A program made the translations under genes and the position numbers. From positions 124,001 to 188,000 of the forward strand of contig JAHCJY010000002.1 of assembly GCA_026126065.1 (NCBI GenBank): DNA of 64,000 bases, in the 5' to 3' direction. The DNA comes from Bauldia sp. Its GTDB lineage: Bacteria; Pseudomonadota; Alphaproteobacteria; Rhizobiales; Kaistiaceae. Under the pieces are notes generated by a model. It searched no databases, was not told the origin of the DNA, and saw nothing but the letters and a program-made list of their open reading frames with translations. Every line of letters begins with the position of its first letter. The stretch's first letter is position 1. This document shows positions 37,625 to 45,205 of this stretch, in pieces.

Positions 37625-37701
37625 GACCCCGTAGCTCAGCAGGATAGAGCACCAGATTCCTAATCTGGGGGCCGCGCGTTCGAATCGCGCCGGGGTCACC
37701 A
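37625..37701 (+). tRNA. tRNA-Arg (anticodon CCT)
   Basis: A complete cloverleaf of 77 bases. The acceptor GACCCCG pairs with CGGGGTC, followed by discriminator A and an encoded CCA. The D arm is GCTCAGCAGGATAGAGC, the anticodon stem-loop CCAGATTCCTAATCTGG with anticodon CCT, and the T arm GCGCGTTCGAATCGCGC. It reads the rare codon AGG. Confidence 0.96.
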
Positions 37702-37707
37702 GCACTT

Positions 37708-38199
37708 TCAATCCCGCCGCGGATCGCTACCCATCGAGCCGGCTGCGCGGTTGCCGGAGGCCGCGCGCCGCAACGCTTCCAGCCACGCAGGCAGGTCGCG
37801 CACGAACCACGCGATGGAGTCGGGTCCCGACGGGCCGTCGAACGCGACGTACAGAAGGTCGCGACCATACGATTTGCCGAGATGGGCTTTTTCGGATTTG
37901 ACCTCGTGGATCGCTGAGAGCGGGATGGCGAGATCGCGCCGCGGAACCACCTGGAAGAACAGCAGTTCGTCGGCGGTCAGCACGAGGCCGCCATTGCCCC
38001 GGCTCTGAAACATGCCACGGGACGTCAGGCCGAGGCTGTTGGCGCGCAGATCCTCCAGAACGATTGCCTCGCGTCGCACCGCTGTGGCAATCCGCGGCCG
38101 CAGTTTGCCGACGATCCAGCGAAGGGTCAGCGCCGGGACTACGACGAACATCAGCAGGACGAAGGCAACGACCCCGACGACGATCAGCGCAACAATCAT
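37708..38199 (-). CDS. Membrane-anchored PH-like domain protein
   Basis: A 163-residue protein with one N-terminal helix (MIVALIVVGVVAFVLLMFVVVPAL) and a cytoplasmic beta-rich domain: REAIVLEDLRANSLGLTSRGMF, GLVLTADELLFFQVVPRRDLAIPLSAI and LLYVAFDG. The pattern of an LTADELLFF strand followed by a hydrophobic PLSAI strand resembles bacterial PH/GRAM-like domains. ATG at 38199 has AGAGG 7 bases upstream. It ends 6 bases from the tRNA on the opposite strand. Function is unknown. Confidence 0.65.
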   Translation of the reverse strand: MIVALIVVGVVAFVLLMFVVVPALTLRWIVGKLRPRIATAVRREAIVLEDLRANSLGLTSRGMFQSRGNGGLVLTADELLFFQVVPRRDLAIPLSAIHEVKSEKAHLGKSYGRDLLYVAFDGPSGPDSIAWFVRDLPAWLEALRRAASGNRAAGSMGSDPRRD

Positions 38200-38376
38200 C
38201 GGAACGCCTCTGCGCGACGGGACGGTGCGTACCGCCTGGGCCATGACGGCGGGGTTCAGCCGGCGGTCCGTAGCCGAATTGGGCGCCCGCCGCTACTGGA
38301 CGGCCGCGCAGGTTGCTGGCCGGCTCCGCCATTCCTAACCTCGCTGCCGGGACTTTCGGGGCACCAGCGGAGAGCC

Positions 38377-38691
38377 ATGCCGATGCTGCGAATATCGTCG
38401 ATCATCTCGTTGCGGCGAAAGAAGCGCCGCTTCATCGCTGCCGCTGCAGCGGTCGCGATTGCCACGGGCGTCGCCACGCCCGTTGTCGCACAGGAGACGG
38501 GGCAGTCGGTCGCACAACTCGTTGCTGACGGCTTCCAGGTCCTGGCCTTCGTGCAGAGCCAGATGGGCCAGGGATACGCGGTCCTCCTGGCCAATTATGG
38601 CGAGGGGACCCTGGTGATGCTTCTCTGCAATATCAACCTCAACTCAGCGACTCGACAGATGGAGACGTCCAGTTGCTTCGAGGTTCTCTGA
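38377..38691 (+). CDS. Small exported protein of unknown function
   Basis: A 104-residue protein with a long, basic n-region (ISLRRKKRRF) and a hydrophobic core AAAAAVAIATGVATPVVA, giving a signal peptide cut after VVAQ. The mature part is about 65 residues with two Cys (MLLCNIN, SSCFEVL). GGAGAG lies 4 bases before the ATG. No family is known to me. It is followed at once by the SH3-type protein gene, with which it probably shares a transcript. Start-proximal Arg/Lys richness fits Sec export. Confidence 0.6.
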   Translation: MPMLRISSIISLRRKKRRFIAAAAAVAIATGVATPVVAQETGQSVAQLVADGFQVLAFVQSQMGQGYAVLLANYGEGTLVMLLCNINLNSATRQMETSSCFEVL

Positions 38692-38720
38692 CGACACGCG
38701 GTCCGGACCGCACCGCACCG

Positions 38721-39278
38721 ATGAATCAACACGCCGCGCCCGCGAGTCGCCGGGTGTGGGGAGTTGCGGCCGCCCTGGCCCTTGTTCTCCTGCCAGCCTC
38801 CGCGATCGCGCAGACCGACGCCGGCATCTACAGGGCGGCGAGCGAACTCAACCTTCGAGCTGGCCCAACAACCGGCGCAGCCATCCTTGGCGTGATCGCG
38901 CCGTCGGCCCGTGTCGAGGTCTCCAACTGCGATGCATTCGGCTGGTGCGCGGTCCGCTACCAGGATCTCGAGGGCTGGGCCGCGCGGCAGTTTCTGGTGC
39001 GGACGGGGGACCTTCCGGCCGAGGCATCGGCGACGCCGACCGAGACTGGCGAAGCCGGGACCATTGAAGCGGGGGCCAATACTGAAGTCGCCGGAATCCT
39101 CACGCCCGGAACGCCCTGCGCGACGTTGCGAGCGGACGACGGAACCGAATTCGCCATCATCGGCAACGTCCCCTTCAGTCCCGCGGATCCCATTGTCATC
39201 CTCGGTAGAACAGTGGCGACGGACGCCTGCGGCAACGGGACGACGCTAGCTGTCCTGCACGTCCGGATCGCCCGGTGA
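38721..39278 (+). CDS. Exported bacterial SH3-domain protein
   Basis: A 185-residue protein with a signal peptide (RRVWGVAAALALVLLPASA, cut after AIAQ) followed by a bacterial SH3 domain (about 35-90): YRAASELNLRAGPTTGAAILG, SNCDAFGWCAVRYQDLEGWA and RQFLVR. A Thr/Glu-rich linker follows, then a beta-rich C-terminal part with two Cys (TPCATLR, TDACGNG). SH3 domains of this sort bind cell-wall or protein partners in the periplasm. ATG at 38721 is chosen for the compact signal peptide; TTG at 38673 with GGAG 8 bases ahead would add 16 residues. The 3' end overlaps a minus-strand gene by 33 bases. Confidence 0.75.
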   Translation: MNQHAAPASRRVWGVAAALALVLLPASAIAQTDAGIYRAASELNLRAGPTTGAAILGVIAPSARVEVSNCDAFGWCAVRYQDLEGWAARQFLVRTGDLPAEASATPTETGEAGTIEAGANTEVAGILTPGTPCATLRADDGTEFAIIGNVPFSPADPIVILGRTVATDACGNGTTLAVLHVRIAR

Positions 39279-39533
39279 GAGTCCCCCGCGTTGCGCCGGG
39301 GCGCCCGGGGCTCGCGGCATCGGCGGCAATTCCGCCAGGAACAGGCCCTCGCCGTCCTCGCCATAGGCGATCTTCACTGCCGTTCGCCCATCGGATCTGC
39401 CCGGGCCGGGGATCAGCCGGAGGCGGGACATGACCTCATCCCGCTCGGCCCGAAGGCTGGCAAGCTCGTCACGCAGCGCTGCAATGCGCGCCGCCAGAAT
39501 CTTCAGCCGATCGGCATCTTCGGTGCGTCCCAT
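39246..39533 (-). CDS. Small coiled-coil protein of unknown function
   Basis: A 95-residue protein. The first 40 residues (DRLKILAARIAALRDELASLRAE region) form a heptad coiled coil; the rest is low-complexity with Pro and Gly. AGGAG lies 5-6 bases before the ATG at 39533, which supports translation. It is 10 bases downstream of the sulfotransferase gene and likely in one transcript with it. The 3' end overlaps the SH3-protein gene tail to tail. No family is recognised. Confidence 0.6.
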   Translation of the reverse strand: MGRTEDADRLKILAARIAALRDELASLRAERDEVMSRLRLIPGPGRSDGRTAVKIAYGEDGEGLFLAELPPMPRAPGAPAQRGGLSPGDPDVQDS

Positions 39534-39543
39534 CGGACTCCTG

Positions 39544-40203
39544 CTAGGGTCGGTGCCGAGGCCGGCCCCGCATGGCCAGCGCGGCGGCGTAAAGGGCCAT
39601 GTCGTCGGCGTTGGATTCCTCGATCATGGCGATCTGCCTCTGCGTGATCGGGATGGATGGCAGTTCCTCGAGCCGGTTCAGATGAAGCAGTGACAGCTTC
39701 GTCCCGACGACATCGGACAGCGTCAGGATGTCGAGCGCAAGGCACTCCAGTATCCCGACGAAAGAAAACTCTCCGAGCTGCACATCCCTGAGATAACGGC
39801 TCTGAAGATTGTTGAACGCCGGGTTGCGACAGAACTCCGCAAGGCCGCCGTTGAAGCCAAGACGAGCGACATGATGTCGAAAGTGTGACAGCACCTGATT
39901 GACCGGGTATCGAAGAAACGTAATCAAAGTTGCATCAGGGAGCTGCCGCACGTACTTGTCTGCGGCAAAATGTCCAGATATGAGCACACTCGCGGCCGGA
40001 TCGAGGACGGTCTTCAAGGGCAAAGCAGGCGTTGCATACATTGAAGCCCGTATCGCTTCACTTGTCTCGATCGCCTCCAGACCATAGTCCTGCAAGGTTT
40101 CGGTCCAGTGACCTGAAGCAGTCAGCGACTTTCTGACCGATGTTCCACCGGTCTTCGGAATGTGCACGAAGATGAGATCACGCGGCCTTCCGGTTGAGTT
40201 CAT
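39544..40203 (-). CDS. Sulfotransferase-family protein
   Basis: A 219-residue protein of the carbohydrate sulfotransferase (Sulfotransfer_2-like) type. The 5'-phosphosulfate loop is LIFVHIPKTGGTSVRK at residues 9-24, and the 3'-phosphate site is ATLITFLRYPVNQVLSHFRHH. It would use PAPS to sulfate a sugar hydroxyl. The length is near the minimum for the family. It lies upstream of the second polysaccharide cluster on the opposite strand, so a glycan acceptor is plausible. Activity is not proven by sequence. Confidence 0.8.
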   Translation of the reverse strand: MNSTGRPRDLIFVHIPKTGGTSVRKSLTASGHWTETLQDYGLEAIETSEAIRASMYATPALPLKTVLDPAASVLISGHFAADKYVRQLPDATLITFLRYPVNQVLSHFRHHVARLGFNGGLAEFCRNPAFNNLQSRYLRDVQLGEFSFVGILECLALDILTLSDVVGTKLSLLHLNRLEELPSIPITQRQIAMIEESNADDMALYAAALAMRGRPRHRP

Positions 40204-40456
40204 CAGGTAAATCTATCTGTAACCGGTTTCGTCCACGCGCCAATGATCGGGTCGCTTCGACATTCGTCTGATCTTTGAAGCCGGCCGGCGATTCAGTCAA
40301 TCACCCCGAACGCGACGATTTTAGTTGCCCACTCCCGGACAGAGGAAGGTTTTCTTTCTCCCCGTCCGCGGCGGTTTGGCACCCTGTCCCTTCCGGCAGG
40401 TGAGTATGACGACCGCGGAGGCGTACGTTCGAGACGGCTGGTGAATGGAGGCTCTT

Positions 40457-40894
40457 ATGACTCGTCTTTGGAGATGGTTGAGCGCAAGCGCTGCCTCTGT
40501 CGCCATCCTGGTGACGGGGGGAGGCCTTGCCCAGAAGGCCGTCGATCTCGCCGGGCTGGACGATACGGCGTTGGGAAACGCCTTCCGCGAAGCCTTCGGC
40601 GTCTCGCCAGCGATGGCGCAGCAACTGTCGTTCTACACGTTCTTCGACGCACAACTCGCCGCGCTGGGGCCAACGGTTCTCCCGTCGGACATCCAGGCCG
40701 CGCTCTTTGCCGCCATTGCGGCGTACGTCGCGGCCGGAGGCACAGCACTTCCGACCCCGGCGGACCTCGCCGCCGCATATCCGACAATCCCCGGGATTGC
40801 CGAGATCTACGTCGCAGCGCTCCAGGAGGCGATCCTGGCCAACATCATCCCGCCGACCGCGGTCCAGCTCGCCCTCGCCGGCGACCTCAGCTAG
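40457..40894 (+). CDS. Small secreted Ala-rich protein of unknown function
   Basis: A 145-residue protein with a signal peptide (MTRLWRWLSASAASVAILVT, cut near GGLAQ). The mature part is rich in Ala, with helical segments ALGNAFREAFGVSPAMAQQL and ALQEAILANIIPP and no Cys. GGAGG 6 bases ahead fixes the ATG at 40457. It stands at the head of the second polysaccharide cluster, 22 bases before the first glycosyltransferase gene, so it may be co-expressed with it. No family is recognised. Confidence 0.65.
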   Translation: MTRLWRWLSASAASVAILVTGGGLAQKAVDLAGLDDTALGNAFREAFGVSPAMAQQLSFYTFFDAQLAALGPTVLPSDIQAALFAAIAAYVAAGGTALPTPADLAAAYPTIPGIAEIYVAALQEAILANIIPPTAVQLALAGDLS

Positions 40895-40916
40895 GCGTTC
40901 GTCCACGGGTCAGAAA

Positions 40917-42833
40917 TTGCGATTTCCTCCGTCGCCGTTCTCCGGGCTCGCCCGGGATCGCATTCTCGCCGAAACGCTCCGGCGCCTGAGCGACAGCACC
41001 GAGCGGAGGCTGGCCGAACTGGAACGCGTTGCCGTTCTCGGGCTTTCATCGCCGCGTTCGCCGGAACGGGCGAGCCGGCCGATGCGAATCCCCCACCTTC
41101 GCGTCTCCGTCGGGATCACCATCTTCGCCGGTGGCGATTTCCTGTGGCGGTGCCTCGATTCCGTTGCCGCCTCCGCCGGCTACGACCAGCTCATCCTCGT
41201 GTTCGACGGCAGTGACGCGGACCTTCCCCCGCGCCTTCGCGAATGGGCCCGGCGCGTCGGTGCGGAGCTCCACTGCCATGATCGCACGCTGGGCTACACC
41301 GCAAGCGCCAACCAGATCCTTCTGGCGGCAACCGGGGACGTGGTCGTCCTTCTCAACAGTGACACCGTCGTGCCGCGCGGCTGGATCGACAGGCTCATCG
41401 TGCCGTTCGGCGATACGCGCACCGGGCTGGCAGGCCCGTGGTCGAACGCCGCGACGGCGCAGTCGATCCCGGAAATCCCGGCCATGGCTGGCTACGCCGC
41501 CAACGATCTTCCCGACGACGTGGACGTCGAGGCCGTCAACGCCGCACTCGCGGCCGTCAGTATTCCCGACAGTCCGCCGATCCCCGCCGTCAATGGCTTC
41601 TGCCTCGCCATCCGGCGCGATCTGATCCAGGCCATCGGCACGTTCGACGGCATCGCTTTCGCGGAGGGGTTCGGCGAGGAGCTCGACTACGCGCTCCGCG
41701 CCGCGGCCGCCGGCTTCAGCGCACGCGTAGCCGATACGCTCTACGTCCACCACGTCAAGTCGCAGTCCTTCGGCGTCGAGCGGCGCCAGCAGCTGTCGGC
41801 GCGGGGCAAGGACATTCTCCGGCGCCTCCACGGCGACGAGGAGATCACCCGCCTCCTCGCCGCGCTTCGCCGCTGGTCGGAGACCTCTCCGCAGCGGATC
41901 GCCGCCGCAACGCTGCTCCGGCGCGTGTCGGGCGGAATGGCGCCCGCCATTCCCGGCATCCGGATCGGCGTCTTCTCGGACGGCAATGGCGGCGCTGGCT
42001 TCCGGGGCGTCACCGGCATTGCCGCCGCCGCGGCCGGGTCGCCACCTTTCGCGCTCGGCGCGGCGATCGAGGCGCCGAGCGTCTTCGATCTGCTGGTCAT
42101 CTGTTCCTGGACCGACCTCGCGCCGGCCGCCGCGCTGGCCGGGGACCAGGCGATCATCCACCTGGCCACATCGCGGCAATCGATCGAGGACGCGCTCGGC
42201 GATCCCGTAGCGCGCTCCGCGCTCGGCGACAGCGGCATCGCCGGGCACTTCTGCCTCGACGCGGAAACCGCCGGGCTGCTTCTCCGCAACTTTGCCATCC
42301 GCGCCGTCGTCCTCCCGGAGGCTTCGGCGGCTGCCCGAACGGTGCCGACGCTTCTCATCGTCCATGCCGACGCCGAGGGCGCGATCGACGGAGCCGGCCT
42401 TGCCGCGGCGCTGGCCGCCGATCCGCGCCTGGCCACCACGCTTGTCGACCCGGGCGCAACGACCCCACGCGAGATCGACCGCGCGATCCGTGCGGCGGAC
42501 TACTGCCTCGACCTTCGTCCGGCGCAGGCCGGCTGGCGTGGCGCCCTCCGTGCCTTCCGCCTCGGCGCGATCCCGCTCCTCCTCACCGACGACGGGCTTG
42601 GCGAGATTGTCGAGGCGGAGGTCGGCGAGATCGTCCTGCCTGCTGCGGACGGCATCGCCGGCCTTGCGGCAGCGATCGCCGCGACCGTTGCGGCCGGCGC
42701 CGGCTCGGCGCTCGGCACGGCATCGCGGCAGGCGCGGCCGCGGCTTCCCGCCGGCTGGCTCAATGCCTTCGCGGCGGGCGTTGCGCCGACGCTCCGCCGC
42801 GCCGCCCCTGCCCGCCTGGCGGCCGCGGAATGA
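40917..42833 (+). CDS. Two-domain glycosyltransferase, GT2 plus GT-B-like half
   Basis: Up to 638 residues. The N-terminal GT2 domain has VSVGITIFAGGDFLWRCLDS, LILVFDGSDADL, CHDRTLGYTASANQILLAA and VVLLNSDTVVPRGWIDRL, with N-S-D as the metal site. GFGEELDYALRAAAAGF completes it. From about residue 345 a second half (IGVFSDGNGGAGFRGVTGIA) looks like a degenerate GT-B domain. Start: coding-like sequence extends back to TTG at 40917 through a short coiled coil (ETLRRLSDSTERRLAELERV); ATG at 41082 is the conservative alternative. The stop overlaps the next gene by 4 bases. Confidence 0.82.
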   Translation: MRFPPSPFSGLARDRILAETLRRLSDSTERRLAELERVAVLGLSSPRSPERASRPMRIPHLRVSVGITIFAGGDFLWRCLDSVAASAGYDQLILVFDGSDADLPPRLREWARRVGAELHCHDRTLGYTASANQILLAATGDVVVLLNSDTVVPRGWIDRLIVPFGDTRTGLAGPWSNAATAQSIPEIPAMAGYAANDLPDDVDVEAVNAALAAVSIPDSPPIPAVNGFCLAIRRDLIQAIGTFDGIAFAEGFGEELDYALRAAAAGFSARVADTLYVHHVKSQSFGVERRQQLSARGKDILRRLHGDEEITRLLAALRRWSETSPQRIAAATLLRRVSGGMAPAIPGIRIGVFSDGNGGAGFRGVTGIAAAAAGSPPFALGAAIEAPSVFDLLVICSWTDLAPAAALAGDQAIIHLATSRQSIEDALGDPVARSALGDSGIAGHFCLDAETAGLLLRNFAIRAVVLPEASAAARTVPTLLIVHADAEGAIDGAGLAAALAADPRLATTLVDPGATTPREIDRAIRAADYCLDLRPAQAGWRGALRAFRLGAIPLLLTDDGLGEIVEAEVGEIVLPAADGIAGLAAAIAATVAAGAGSALGTASRQARPRLPAGWLNAFAAGVAPTLRRAAPARLAAAE

Positions 42834-45205
42834 CCGCCCGTCGCGCCACGCGTCGCAGCGACGACGGTTCGCCCCGGCCTGCCTCGGGATTCGCCGCAAG
42901 GCTCCTCGCCTCGGCCGATACCGGATTCCAGCGCCTCCTTCGCGAAGCGCCGCAGGATCGCGACGTCGAACTGATCCTGTGGTCCGGCCTGTTCGATGCC
43001 GGCTGGTACGCGCGGACGCATGCCGCAGTGGTCGGATCGGAGCCGCCGCTGGCCCACTACATGCGCGCCGGCGCCCGCGCCGGTCTCGACCCCAATCCCT
43101 GGTTCAGCACCGAGCATTATCTGCGCAGGCACGGCGATGGCGGCATCGCCGGCCGGGTCCCCCTCGCCCACTTCATCGATACGATGCTCACCGCCGGACT
43201 CGACCCCCGGCGGCGCGCCGATGTCGTCCTCCACCTCCGGCGCGAAGCCGCGCAGTCGGGCAATGGCATGGCCCGGGCCACGATCCCGCGGGCGCGGCTC
43301 GTTGTCCGCGCGGCGGCGGAGGATCCGGATCTCAGGATCATGGCCTCGTCGGACCTCTTCGATGCCGCGTGGTACGAAGCGGCCTATCCCGACCACAGGG
43401 CCACCGGCCTCGACGCGATCGAGCATTTCGCGGCGATCGGCGCCTTCGAAGACAACGACCCCGGTCCGGGGTTCAGCACGCGCGGCTACCTCGACGACAA
43501 TCCGGACGTCGCGAAGGCCGGCGCGAACGCTTTCCTGCACTTCCTCCGCCACGGCCGCGCCGAAGGGCGTTCCATCGGGCGGCTGCGGCGCCGTCTGACC
43601 GATCTCTTTCCCGGCACGCGGCGGCTGGGCAATGCGGAATACGGGCCCGTGTCCGGCCTCGCGCGCTTCGACCGCGTCGCCACCAGCCTTGCCGATATCG
43701 GAAACATCGCCGTTCACGTCCACCTCTTCCACGTCGAGGACGCGGAGGCGATCGCGGACTCTCTCCGCAACATCCCGGGCCGGTTCACACTTCTCCTGTC
43801 GATCCCCCCGGAGCAGGCCGAGGAGATCTGGGAGGAGTTCTTCGCCGAGCAGCTCGGCGACCGCGTCGCTGTGATCGCGCGGCGCGTCGAGAACCGCGGC
43901 CGGGACGTGATGCCCTGGCTCGTCACGTTCCGCCAGCATGTCACGCGGGCGGACCTCTTCTGCCACATCCACACCAAGCGCTCGATGCATCTGCGTCAGC
44001 ATCGCGACTGGGGCCGGTTCCTCCTCCACTCGACGCTCGGCAGCACCGGCGTCGTGGCCGACATCGTGGACATGTTCGCTGCGAACCCGCGGCTCGGGCT
44101 CGTGTTCCCGCCGTATTTCGCAAGCCTCGCCGCGCAGCCATCCTGGGGCCGGAACCGCGCCGGCGCCGTGGAGCTGCTGGGCCGGATGGGGCTGGCTGCC
44201 GATCCCGCGCGCTGCCCCGACTACCCGGCGGGCTCCTTCTTCTGGGCACGGCCGGCCGCGCTGCGGCCCCTCCTCGACCTCGGCCTCGATGCCTCCGACT
44301 TCGACGTGGAGCTTGGCCAGCACGACGGCACCGTCGCGCACGCGATCGAGCGGCTCGTCGGCGCCGTGCCGCCCTTCCTCGGCTACGACATCGCGTGCGT
44401 CGGCGTCGACGTGGCCTACAACATGACCCGGACCGCGCATCCCGGCCGATCGGTCGCGACATTTGCGGTTCCGCCGCCGCGACCGCCGCCCGCCGATTTC
44501 CGCGTCGCGGTCTGTACCCATCGGGCCGGACGGGCCAGCCCCGCCGGCATCCGTCAGGACGGCGTCGACTATTTCTGCTTCGTGCCGGCAGGAACGGACC
44601 CGCCGGCTGGCTACAGGCCGGTGCCGCTCCGTACCGCGTCGCAGGACCGGCCAGACGCTCCCCTCGCCTTCGCGCGCACTCACCTCTCGACCTATTTCGG
44701 CGGCTACGATTTCGTCGTCTGGCACGAGCCGGAGGTCGTCATCCTCACCGACCTCAATCCGTTTCTCGTCAACATGGAGCGCGACGCTGCCGATGTCGGT
44801 GTCGTTCTCGACCCGGCCTCCAGCGATCTCCCCGCCGCGGCGGACAGGATCGTGGCCGAGAACCCCTCGGCGCGCGCCGGCGTCCTGCGCCGTCTCGACG
44901 TCTACCTCGGCGCTGATGAGGGCGCGGCGGTTCCGCTCGATCCGTCGCTTCTCATCCTCCGGCCCGCGGCGCCTGCGATCCACACCCTTCTCGCGACCTG
45001 GTGGCAGGAACTCGGCCTGCTGCCGGCTGGCGCCGGCGCCATCGGCCTGCCCTACGCCGTCGCCCGAAGCGCAGCGCGGGCGACCAGACTCTTCCGCGAC
45101 GGATTCTCGCCCCGCGACGTGGCCGGCTTCGCCGTCATCGAGCCCGCCCCGGAAACCGCCGATTCGATGGCCGACGCCACGCCACGGGGGAGGAACGCCG
45201 CATGA
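42830..45205 (+). CDS. RgpF-like rhamnan glycosyltransferase with repeat modules
   Basis: A 791-residue multidomain protein. Residues about 55-250 hold two copies of a WY-containing module: FDAGWYARTH...HYMRAGARAGLDPNPWFST, and FDAAWYEAAYPDH...FLRHGRAEGRS. A central RgpF-type domain (about 290-480) has RRVENRGRDVMPWLVTFRQ and DLFCHIHTKRSMH. A C-terminal part (about 505-700) with YFGGYDFVVWHEPEVVI and LTDLNPFLV resembles the DUF616 glycosyltransferase-like family. ATG at 42830 overlaps the previous stop (ATGA). RgpF proteins build rhamnose-rich polymers in streptococci, which fits the rfb genes downstream. Confidence 0.82.
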   Translation: MTARRATRRSDDGSPRPASGFAARLLASADTGFQRLLREAPQDRDVELILWSGLFDAGWYARTHAAVVGSEPPLAHYMRAGARAGLDPNPWFSTEHYLRRHGDGGIAGRVPLAHFIDTMLTAGLDPRRRADVVLHLRREAAQSGNGMARATIPRARLVVRAAAEDPDLRIMASSDLFDAAWYEAAYPDHRATGLDAIEHFAAIGAFEDNDPGPGFSTRGYLDDNPDVAKAGANAFLHFLRHGRAEGRSIGRLRRRLTDLFPGTRRLGNAEYGPVSGLARFDRVATSLADIGNIAVHVHLFHVEDAEAIADSLRNIPGRFTLLLSIPPEQAEEIWEEFFAEQLGDRVAVIARRVENRGRDVMPWLVTFRQHVTRADLFCHIHTKRSMHLRQHRDWGRFLLHSTLGSTGVVADIVDMFAANPRLGLVFPPYFASLAAQPSWGRNRAGAVELLGRMGLAADPARCPDYPAGSFFWARPAALRPLLDLGLDASDFDVELGQHDGTVAHAIERLVGAVPPFLGYDIACVGVDVAYNMTRTAHPGRSVATFAVPPPRPPPADFRVAVCTHRAGRASPAGIRQDGVDYFCFVPAGTDPPAGYRPVPLRTASQDRPDAPLAFARTHLSTYFGGYDFVVWHEPEVVILTDLNPFLVNMERDAADVGVVLDPASSDLPAAADRIVAENPSARAGVLRRLDVYLGADEGAAVPLDPSLLILRPAAPAIHTLLATWWQELGLLPAGAGAIGLPYAVARSAARATRLFRDGFSPRDVAGFAVIEPAPETADSMADATPRGRNAA

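Noticed and set aside
40377..40395. A sigma-54 promoter (TTTGGCACCC...) before the secreted protein gene at 40457
   Set aside because: GG is present but GC is not at the required 10-base spacing.
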